A stretch of DNA of 5,459 nucleotides from Ruminococcus sp. Lineage in GTDB: Bacteria; Bacillota; Clostridia; Oscillospirales; Acutalibacteraceae. The notes under the pieces are model-generated. The model did not search any database. It was not told the origin of the DNA and worked only from the letters and a program-made list of their open reading frames with translations. Made by a program: the position numbers and the translations under genes. Shown piece after piece: positions 1 to 5,459 of the stretch (its first letter is position 1; every line of letters starts with the position of its first letter). The DNA is taken from the NCBI GenBank assembly GCA_017502425.1, contig JAFVVB010000080.1, positions 1-5,459 of the forward strand, given 5' to 3'.

Positions 1-728
1 AAGTTAGCGGCGAAATCAATGTTTACGTGGTCCTGAATTTTACCGAACTCTTCGTATGCCTTGAGTTTTTCGGTCTGGCCGCATTCAAAGTGAGTGTCAG
101 CCATCAGAGAAAGAGTGAGAGTGGTGTTGCTTTGGAGCTTGCTGATTTTAGACGCGGTATCTTTAATGTTAGGAGCGTCTGGGTCAGGTAAGGTGGTAAC
201 GGTCAGTATGTCGGCGTCATCTTTGCTTAATATAACAGAGTTATCTACCATCGCAGTCACGTAGATTTTGTATGGAGTGTCCGGTGCTCTTCTGCTTACT
301 ATAAAGCTATCTGCTGTGGTACTGGTGTATACAACGTCATTGACGTATACCCAGTATTTCTGAGCGCCTGAAATCAAAGACCAGCTGACCTGAATTTCGC
401 TGTCTGATAAAGCGGTAGCCTTCACGTTAGGGACTTTAGTCGGAACTAAAGGAAGAGAGTCTACCTTTTTTACTAAATAGCGCTGGATAATAGTAGCGTC
501 TACTATGTTTACTGATGCATCTCTGTCAACGTCGGCGAGTATGAGCTGACTAACGCCCAGCGTGTGACTTCCTACGATATGGTACTGAATTTGTGTTACG
601 TCAATAATAGATACGGTGTTATCTTCGTTTACGTCGCCGTAAAGCATAGATAAAGCAAATACCGACGAAACGATAGCCGTAGAGAAGACCAGCATAATAG
701 CTAGTATAAAGCATATGATTTTCTTCAT
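1..728 (-). CDS. Secreted dockerin-FN3-metallophosphoesterase, 3' end outside window (partial)
   Basis: Reading from the ATG at 728-726, 242 codons stay open to the window edge without a stop, so only the N-terminal part is present. Seen: a signal peptide (MKK, then a hydrophobic core, probable cleavage after VFA near residue 25); a dockerin at about residues 30-90 with two calcium loops (D32-x-N34-x-D36 to D43, and D66-x-D68-x-D70 to D77), each followed by a D-[AV]-T-x-I-Q helix; an FN3 domain at about 98-181 containing KYWVY; a short linker; then LSLMADTHF at about 206-214, whose D211-x-H213 matches motif I of calcineurin-like metallophosphoesterases. The remaining metal-binding motifs would lie beyond base 1. 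The start is fixed by a GGAGGT site 8 bases upstream and by the signal peptide. Role, inferred from the family: an exported two-metal phosphoesterase docked to a cohesin scaffold; substrate unknown. It is a paralogue of the gene ending at 773, 44 bases upstream, but lacks that protein's extra domain between FN3 and the catalytic part. It probably has its own promoter. Confidence 0.88.
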   Translation of the reverse strand, partial: MKKIICFILAIMLVFSTAIVSSVFALSMLYGDVNEDNTVSIIDVTQIQYHIVGSHTLGVSQLILADVDRDASVNIVDATIIQRYLVKKVDSLPLVPTKVPNVKATALSDSEIQVSWSLISGAQKYWVYVNDVVYTSTTADSFIVSRRAPDTPYKIYVTAMVDNSVILSKDDADILTVTTLPDPDAPNIKDTASKISKLQSNTTLTLSLMADTHFECGQTEKLKAYEEFGKIQDHVNIDFAAN

Positions 729-736
729 ATTACACG

Positions 737-742
737 ACCTCC
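737..742 (-). promoter_or_regulatory. Ribosome binding site of the partial phosphoesterase gene
   Basis: GGAGGT on the minus strand, 8 bases before the ATG at 728-726. This is a near-perfect Shine-Dalgarno match. It sets the start directly in front of the signal peptide. Confidence 0.9.
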
Positions 743-756
743 ATTTTTTCGCGTTT

Positions 757-786
757 AGTATAGCATTTGGTTTTACTTAGTGTCAA
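757..786 (-). promoter_or_regulatory. SigA-type promoter for the partial phosphoesterase gene
   Basis: On the minus strand, a perfect -35 TTGACA (786-781) is followed after 18 bases by the -10 TATACT (762-757). The bases TGC directly before the -10 make it an extended -10 element. The predicted transcript start is near 750, giving a leader of roughly 20 bases that contains the Shine-Dalgarno site. The -35 lies inside the last codons of the upstream gene (Ile-Asp-Thr-Lys-stop), so the promoter overlaps its 3' end. The two genes could therefore be co-transcribed, independently transcribed, or both. Transcription has not been shown. Confidence 0.7.
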
Positions 787-2506
787 TAACTCCTGAGCTG
801 TCAGAAAAAGTGTTTGCCTCTACGTTTACTATCGGGGTGTCGAGGTAGTAGTTGGCAATAGGAATGAGCTCTTCGTTTATGATGTCGGTGCCCCTAAGAG
901 CAATACCGTCTTTATAAACGTCTACTACATAGCCTTCGCAGCTTTCAGGTGAACCCGCAAAGGACCCGTTTTCGTCGATGACTCTCGGATTTGACAGCGA
1001 TGAGATGTGTATAGAATGAGTGGACAGCATATCATCGTAGTTAGCCTTTTTATCGTACTGCTGACAGTCAAGTCTGAAATGAGTATGACCGTGGAAGTGT
1101 ATAGCGTTTTTGTAGTGGGTGAGCAGGTTTTTGAAAGAAACAGAAGTTTTCTCACTAGCGATTTTTGATGTGATACCTTGGAGTGTGTCCAGCGGGTCAC
1201 CGCTGCTACTTTCTATCGGAATGTGCTCAAAAATAAAGCAACGCTTCAGGCGGTTTTCCTCCAGCACTTCGTACAGCCACTGAAGCTGACCTTCTTCGAA
1301 AAAGTTATATTCGTGAGTACCGAGTACTCCCATGAAAATGAAAACGTCGTCTCCTTTAGTGAAATAGTAGTATAAAGGGTTGCCGATATACTTTTCGTAA
1401 TACGAGTTGCTGTTAACAGCGTATTCTTCGTGGTTACCCGCTGCGACATAGACGTCGGTGTCAGGCGAGTAGGTGTCAACCATATATTTGAAATTAGCGA
1501 GTTCTTCTTCTTTTCCGTAAACGGTCAGATCACCGCAGATGACGTTGAAATCAACATTTTCGGTATTGTTAAAGTAATTGAGAGCGAGTTTAAAATCATC
1601 TTCGGCTGTGTCATATCCTAGATGGACGTCGGAAGTAGCGCTGAAAGAGTAGAGTTTTTTGCCTGATTTATTGATAAAGGAGTCGGCTAAATTGATGATT
1701 CCGACCTTGTGGTTGCGTGTGTTGTAAACACCGATTTTAGTAGCACAAAGAGGAGCGGTGTTTGCAAAGATGAACTTATCGTATGTAGGTGCAGGGTTTT
1801 TGGCGCTGACTAAAAGTGAGCATATGTCAGCACAGTTATTAATAATACCCTCGTTGCTTTCAAATTTTAATATGTATGTGCCGTATGGCAGTCCTTCACT
1901 CAGTGTAATCACATGGTCGTTATCCATAGTGCCAACTATAACAGCATCGGTTGTGATGTGTAATTTATCGGCATAAAAAGCATCCTGAACAGTATAATCA
2001 GCAAAAGCAGCAACTACATATATTTCGTATGCAGTATCGGGGTCAAGACCTTCTATTACGCATGAGGTGTCGGTCGTACCTTTATAGCATACGGAGTCTA
2101 AGTATACCCAGTATTTGCTCGCATTTGCGGTGCTTTCCCAGCTAAGTTTAATAGTAGTAGCGTCAGCAACTGCTTTTATAGAATTGACTTTTCGGTTTAT
2201 GTTAGCAGTAAAGTCGTCTATTAGCTGTGCGAGATAACACTGTATCATAGTCGCATCTAAAACATCGCACACGCTGTCGTCGTTGACATCAGCATAAGGT
2301 AACAGCTCTTCGTCTATAAAACTAAGCTGTGCTAAGTGCATCTGTATTATAGTAGCGTCGGTGATACTGACTGTACCGCTACTATCAACATCTCCGTATC
2401 TGAAAGCATTATTCGATGATGAGTGCAGACTTATATCAGAAGCAGAAACGGACACAGTACAGCATATTATAATAAGTGCTAAAAGCACCGATAGTATTCT
2501 CTTCAT
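773..2506 (-). CDS. Secreted dockerin-FN3-calcineurin-like metallophosphoesterase
   Basis: A complete 577-residue protein. Seen: signal peptide (MKRI, hydrophobic core, probable cleavage after VSA near residue 22, no lipobox); dockerin at about 37-95 with two calcium loops (DVDSSGTVSITD and DVNDDSVCDVLD); FN3 at about 107-185; a beta-rich region at about 186-284 with no family I recognise; and a metallophosphoesterase at about 285-540. All metal-site motifs are present: D293-x-H295 (SDVHLG), G325-D326, G357-N358-H359-E360, H428 (FEHIP) and G473-H474-x-H476. Family knowledge: such enzymes hydrolyse phosphate mono- or diesters with two metal ions. The D-x-H motif argues against purple acid phosphatase, which has D-x-G. 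The dockerin implies attachment to a cohesin scaffold outside the cell. The start at 2506 is chosen because it opens the signal peptide and has an AAAGGTG site 6 bases upstream; the longer reading frame from a TTG at 2569 would begin on the promoter -35. The substrate cannot be read; extracellular nucleotides, sugar phosphates or phosphodiesters are possible. Confidence 0.93.
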   Translation of the reverse strand: MKRILSVLLALIIICCTVSVSASDISLHSSSNNAFRYGDVDSSGTVSITDATIIQMHLAQLSFIDEELLPYADVNDDSVCDVLDATMIQCYLAQLIDDFTANINRKVNSIKAVADATTIKLSWESTANASKYWVYLDSVCYKGTTDTSCVIEGLDPDTAYEIYVVAAFADYTVQDAFYADKLHITTDAVIVGTMDNDHVITLSEGLPYGTYILKFESNEGIINNCADICSLLVSAKNPAPTYDKFIFANTAPLCATKIGVYNTRNHKVGIINLADSFINKSGKKLYSFSATSDVHLGYDTAEDDFKLALNYFNNTENVDFNVICGDLTVYGKEEELANFKYMVDTYSPDTDVYVAAGNHEEYAVNSNSYYEKYIGNPLYYYFTKGDDVFIFMGVLGTHEYNFFEEGQLQWLYEVLEENRLKRCFIFEHIPIESSSGDPLDTLQGITSKIASEKTSVSFKNLLTHYKNAIHFHGHTHFRLDCQQYDKKANYDDMLSTHSIHISSLSNPRVIDENGSFAGSPESCEGYVVDVYKDGIALRGTDIINEELIPIANYYLDTPIVNVEANTFSDSSGVIDTK

Positions 2507-2512
2507 AAATAG

Positions 2513-2519
2513 CACCTTT
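2513..2519 (-). promoter_or_regulatory. Ribosome binding site that decides the start at 2506
   Basis: AAAGGTG on the minus strand, 6 bases before the ATG at 2506-2504. It supports this ATG over the in-frame TTG 63 bases upstream, which has no such site and would place 21 mostly non-signal-like residues before the MKRI signal peptide. Confidence 0.8.
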
Positions 2520-2540
2520 TCTTTGAGTAAGTACACTGTA

Positions 2541-2569
2541 ATTATACATATATTTAAACGAAGTTTCAA
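2541..2569 (-). promoter_or_regulatory. SigA-type promoter for the complete phosphoesterase gene
   Basis: On the minus strand, -35 TTGAAA (2569-2564) and a perfect -10 TATAAT (2546-2541) are separated by 17 bases of AT-rich spacer. The predicted transcript start is near 2534, giving a leader of about 28 bases. It lies downstream of the terminator of the preceding gene, so this gene should start a new transcription unit. No clear operator was found. Confidence 0.82.
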
Positions 2570-2642
2570 CTATCAGGAGAGTTAAAACTAAGATATAATG
2601 AGAAAACGGTGAGTTTTTGAAATGCACCGACGGTTCATGGCA

Positions 2643-2677
2643 AAAATAAGGGGCTTCACATGATAAGTGAAGCCCCT
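2643..2677 (-). terminator. Rho-independent terminator of the large dockerin/GLUG gene
   Basis: An 11-base-pair perfect stem (arms 2667-2677 and 2649-2659, core GTGAAGCCCC/GGGGCTTCAC) encloses a 7-base loop. In the minus-strand direction it is followed by the T-rich run TTATTTTT. On the plus strand the stem is followed by mixed sequence, so the terminator acts on minus-strand transcripts. The stem ends about 33 bases after the stop codon at 2711. Confidence 0.93.
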
Positions 2678-2710
2678 GTGCTTATAAATAATTATTCGCT
2701 TTTAATGCTT

Positions 2711-5459
2711 TTATTCAATCGGCATCAATCCGGCAATGTGAGCCTGGATTCTTGTTGCGTCAGTGATGCTGATGATTTTATCTTTATTGACATCACCGTT
2801 GACAAGTGACATATCAGTAAGTTCGTACAGCAGTGCACAATGGTACTGAATCAAGGTTGCGTCCATAATGGTGATGTCTGAATCAAGGTCTGTGTCGCCA
2901 AGGAGGTATCCGTTTGGAGTATTTGAATAATTTTTATCCTCTTTGGTAACCTTGAACACAATTTTATTCTTTTTGAAATCAAGTGTCGGATAGTCATCAG
3001 GTGTTTCGCCGTTGTCAATGCTCTGGAACCAAGCATAGTCCGGTAATACTGATGTGATGTTGAGTCGATAGCAAACCTCGCCAGACTTGAATTGCTCGAG
3101 CGTGCAAACTGTTCCCTGTGGCTTTAAGTCAGGGTTATTATCAAGGATATAGCAGTTGGTAACATTTGGACTTTCACCGCCGAGAGCTCCGATGAAGTAG
3201 TCATCACCAGAGTACAGAGATACCATTGTGCCACCGACTTTACCGACATTGTAGCTGTTATAAATATAGTAGTTGTTTGCCATACCCCCGCCGACTATAC
3301 CACCGCAATAAAGTGAAGAGTCAGCTGTTACATCTCCGAAGTTAGCACAGTTGTAAAGTTTTGTAATATATAAACTGTTTGCGAGCAAACCTCCGATATT
3401 TTCAGAATCAGAAGAAACATCGCAGTAGTTGATACATTTTTCAAATATGGTGTCTGTTGCATAACCGCACATACCACCAACTTCAATTGCACCCTTTACT
3501 TTTACGCTTCCGCTGACTGTACAACCAGAGATAGAGCTTTCATAGTAAGCTTCACCGCAAAGCACACCTACTTGTCGGTCTGGTCCGTCGAAAACAGGAT
3601 TGTACGCGTCTGTTTCAAAGTCAATACAAGCATCCTTGATGTGGAGGTTCTTAATGGTTGCACCTTTGAGCGCTCCGAACAAACCAACGGTTCTATCGAT
3701 ATCTTTGCGTATAGTCAAACCGCTGATAACGTGGTTGTGACCATCAAATGTTCCGCAAAACGGCTTATCGTATGTACCTATCGGAAGTGACCATTCAGTG
3801 TTAGCAGGACAAACAATATCATTAGCGAGAATGTAGTTTCCGCTTTTATACTTTTCATTGCCATTGTTGATGTTTTCGGCTAATGCAAGAAGGTCACCAT
3901 ATGATTTGATAATGAATGTGCCGTCGCTGTCAGATGGAATACCTTTTTCAGTTTCAAGCACGAACTGAGTTTCTGAATACGGCATATTGTAGTTGAATTC
4001 GTAGTAGCCTGATTTTTCGTTGTAGAAATACTCAGCCTCACCTTCATCAATTAAAACAGTCTGGGTTGTTTCAGCGTTCTTTCTGATGCATTTGAGTGAT
4101 TTTATGTTGTTGCCATCTTCTGGCTTTATTTTCAGAGTGATATCATTTCCGGACTTGACTGTGCCAGAAGAAGTGATAATATCTGAGCCGTCATCAATTA
4201 AAAATTGAGCGCTGTCGCTATTGTAATCAAGCGTTACCTTCTGTTTGTAGTCGCCCGATGTGTTTGCGACAATAACAGTATACAGGTCGCTGCTACCTGC
4301 GATGCTTGAGAAATTGATGTTGTTGATATTGAATTTGTAGTCAGTAGCAGTACCCTTGTTGAGGTTTGCAAAGTCAGCGTCAGCATCTCTGACCATATAT
4401 GGACCATCACCGAAGTTGAGATCCAGGTCAAGGTAGTAGTCATCTTCGAGAAGTTTGAAGTTCTGATTAGCAGATGGATCAACAGGAAGGTATTTGCCGT
4501 AATAATTGACTGGAACACTACCATAAGCAGCAGCAAAAGCTACTGTTTTGTTGAGATTTATGAGTGAAGTGTTGAGGTCAGAAGGACATTTATATGTATT
4601 TGTACCGTCAGACATTTCTTTTCTCAGGTTGATGTAGTCCATTGATGCAACGTGGAAGTCACCGTATACATTGTCGGAGCCACCAAGCGGGCCTTCTCTC
4701 TTGATTCTGTTGTACAAACTGCGAAGTTCGAGTTCGCCGTAGTATGAAGCGTCAAGAATGTAGTACACCTGCGAGCTGTTATTTCCCGGCACGATTCTGT
4801 TGAATCGAACCTTTTCTGACTTAAAGTGATTCGCCTTTGTGACAAGACCGGTGCATTCAAGTCCGTCGCAAAGCTCATAGATTGCTTTGTTATCATTGTA
4901 GTTATATTCATTTTGAAATGAGTTGATAGTAAGTTCTACACTCTTGGCATCTTCAGGCTGGAAGTATCTGCCCATATATGTTACCTGATCGTTGTAGTCG
5001 CCTGTGTAGCTTGATGCATCAATATTGATTGATGTACTGTACATTTGTGAAATTTTATCGAAAGCATATAATACGCAGTCATAGTCTTTATTATCACCTA
5101 AGAATTCGTCTTTGATGCTGTTGTATGAAACTTTATGGTTGCCGTATGTAACAAGCGATTCATCAGCCCAACTTTCGACATCTGAGTTGTTCTTCTCAAG
5201 ATATTCGCCCTGATTTGCGAGAAACTCGCCGTAAGCAAGCTCGAGCATAATGATAACCATAGCCTGCTTTTGAGCAGTGCCCGATACAAACTCGTGCTGC
5301 TGTTCGCTGTATGGTAAAGCAAAGTAAGCGTAAGTCGCAGCTCTGTCGAGAACATTCGGCTCGCCTTGTGTTTCGTAGCCCTCTCTTTCGAGTTTATTGC
5401 TGAGCGCTTTGATTGTGTCAACAAAAAGCATGTTTATGCTTTTGTTGGTATAAAGTGCA
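2711..5459 (-). CDS. Large secreted beta-helix (GLUG-type) protein with C-terminal dockerin, 5' end outside window (partial)
   Basis: The frame is open from the window edge to the TAA at 2713-2711. The first ATG (5431-5429, used here for numbering, 906 residues) is probably internal: nine more codons upstream are open, no Shine-Dalgarno site precedes it, and no signal peptide follows although a dockerin implies export. Seen: residues 1-375 show no family I recognise (a helical stretch near 50-80, otherwise rich in Asn, Asp and Tyr); about 415-495 resembles a small InlB B-repeat-like beta module (GTVKSGNDITLKIKPEDG, then a YEFNYNMP strand); about 505-770 is a GLUG-type right-handed beta-helix beginning GTFDGHNHVISGL; about 775-820 carries the EQFKSGEVCYRLN and DDYPTLDF segments that often close such helices; 843-903 is a dockerin with loops at D846-D857 and D880-D891. 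No catalytic motif is evident. A role in binding carbohydrate, cell surface or other proteins within a scaffold is inferred from architecture. The gene ends in its own terminator. Confidence 0.87.
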   Translation of the reverse strand, partial: ALYTNKSINMLFVDTIKALSNKLEREGYETQGEPNVLDRAATYAYFALPYSEQQHEFVSGTAQKQAMVIIMLELAYGEFLANQGEYLEKNNSDVESWADESLVTYGNHKVSYNSIKDEFLGDNKDYDCVLYAFDKISQMYSTSINIDASSYTGDYNDQVTYMGRYFQPEDAKSVELTINSFQNEYNYNDNKAIYELCDGLECTGLVTKANHFKSEKVRFNRIVPGNNSSQVYYILDASYYGELELRSLYNRIKREGPLGGSDNVYGDFHVASMDYINLRKEMSDGTNTYKCPSDLNTSLINLNKTVAFAAAYGSVPVNYYGKYLPVDPSANQNFKLLEDDYYLDLDLNFGDGPYMVRDADADFANLNKGTATDYKFNINNINFSSIAGSSDLYTVIVANTSGDYKQKVTLDYNSDSAQFLIDDGSDIITSSGTVKSGNDITLKIKPEDGNNIKSLKCIRKNAETTQTVLIDEGEAEYFYNEKSGYYEFNYNMPYSETQFVLETEKGIPSDSDGTFIIKSYGDLLALAENINNGNEKYKSGNYILANDIVCPANTEWSLPIGTYDKPFCGTFDGHNHVISGLTIRKDIDRTVGLFGALKGATIKNLHIKDACIDFETDAYNPVFDGPDRQVGVLCGEAYYESSISGCTVSGSVKVKGAIEVGGMCGYATDTIFEKCINYCDVSSDSENIGGLLANSLYITKLYNCANFGDVTADSSLYCGGIVGGGMANNYYIYNSYNVGKVGGTMVSLYSGDDYFIGALGGESPNVTNCYILDNNPDLKPQGTVCTLEQFKSGEVCYRLNITSVLPDYAWFQSIDNGETPDDYPTLDFKKNKIVFKVTKEDKNYSNTPNGYLLGDTDLDSDITIMDATLIQYHCALLYELTDMSLVNGDVNKDKIISITDATRIQAHIAGLMPIE
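2723..2905 (-). other. C-terminal dockerin module of the large protein
   Basis: Two 12-residue calcium loops, DTDLDSDITIMD and DVNKDKIISITD, are each followed by a helix with D-A-T-x-I-Q. Ligand positions 1, 3, 5 and 12 are acidic or Asn in both. The usual Gly at position 6 is Ser and Lys here. The module sits within four residues of the C-terminus. By family knowledge it binds a cohesin on a scaffoldin in a calcium-dependent way. In the two phosphoesterases the equivalent module is N-terminal. Confidence 0.9.
3134..3754 (-). repeat. GLUG-type beta-helix repeats (protein level)
   Basis: Residues about 560-766 of the large protein hold six degenerate repeats, each opening with a glycine-rich turn: VGLFG (582), VGVLCG (621), VGGMCG (651), IGGLLA (679), CGGIVG (709) and IGALGG (747). 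Most are followed by a strand ending in a Cys or Asn turn such as SGCTVSG, EKCINYC, YNCANFG and YNSYNVG. Spacing is about 28 to 40 residues. The pattern matches GLUG repeats of adhesin-like right-handed beta-helices. The repeats are not conserved at DNA level. Confidence 0.8.

Noticed and set aside
773..1960. Purple acid phosphatase identity, suggested by FN3 followed by a metallophosphoesterase
   Set aside because: Motif I is D-x-H rather than D-x-G and the tyrosine of the GDxxY motif is not in place, so a generic calcineurin-like phosphoesterase fits better.
2507..2569. Longer N-terminus for the complete phosphoesterase, starting at TTG 2569
   Set aside because: The TTG is part of the -35 hexamer and lies upstream of the predicted transcript start. 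The ATG at 2506 has a Shine-Dalgarno site and directly opens a signal peptide.
1178..2585. Plus-strand open frames of 63-74 codons at 1178, 1430, 1758 and 2361
   Set aside because: They lie largely opposite a well-supported minus-strand gene, have no convincing ribosome site or domain, and are explained as antisense shadows.
2594..2599. TATAAT on the plus strand
   Set aside because: No -35 element is found about 17 bases upstream (the bases there read TATCAG) and no plus-strand gene follows.
2607..2629. Small inverted repeat CGGTG...CACCG upstream of the 2541-2569 promoter
   Set aside because: Only 5 base pairs with a 13-base loop; too weak to call an operator or an RNA structure without comparative data.
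2900..2910. AGGAGGTAT resembling a plus-strand Shine-Dalgarno site
   Set aside because: It falls inside the dockerin codons of the large minus-strand gene and no start codon with an open frame follows at a suitable distance.
5429..5431. ATG at 5431 as the true start of the large gene
   Set aside because: The frame is open further upstream to the window edge, no Shine-Dalgarno site precedes the ATG and no signal peptide follows it. The gene is treated as truncated by the window.

Overview
The window looks like chromosomal DNA from a gut or rumen Gram-positive anaerobe of the Ruminococcus/Oscillospiraceae type. The main reason is that all three genes encode exported, modular proteins with a two-repeat type I-like dockerin whose helices follow the pattern D-[AV]-T-x-I-Q-x-[HY], which is typical of ruminococcal cellulosome-like systems. 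Strong Shine-Dalgarno sites and SigA-type promoters agree with a Firmicutes host. No species can be named from this sequence alone.

All coding is on the minus strand, so the genes are read from high to low coordinates. First (5459 to 2711) comes the 3' part of a large gene whose start lies outside the window. Its product has a long N-terminal region that I do not recognise, a small beta module resembling InlB B-repeat-like domains, a GLUG-type beta-helix and a C-terminal dockerin. A strong Rho-independent terminator (about 2643-2677) ends it. A near-consensus promoter (2541-2569) then drives the second gene (2506 to 773), a complete 577-residue protein: signal peptide, dockerin, FN3, an extra beta-rich region and a calcineurin-like metallophosphoesterase with all metal-binding motifs. 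After 44 bases comes the third gene (728 to beyond base 1), a paralogue of the second: signal peptide, dockerin, FN3, then the start of a metallophosphoesterase that runs off the window. A second very good promoter overlaps the end of the second gene and points at the third.

The likely common theme is export and calcium-dependent docking to a cohesin-bearing scaffold on or outside the cell. What is attached is not a recognisable glycoside hydrolase in any of the three: two are probable phosphoesterases and one is an adhesin-like beta-helix protein. This suggests a phosphate-ester or surface-binding arm of a cellulosome-like complex. That is an inference; no substrate can be read from the sequence. 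No RNA genes, mobile elements, CRISPR arrays or plus-strand genes were found.
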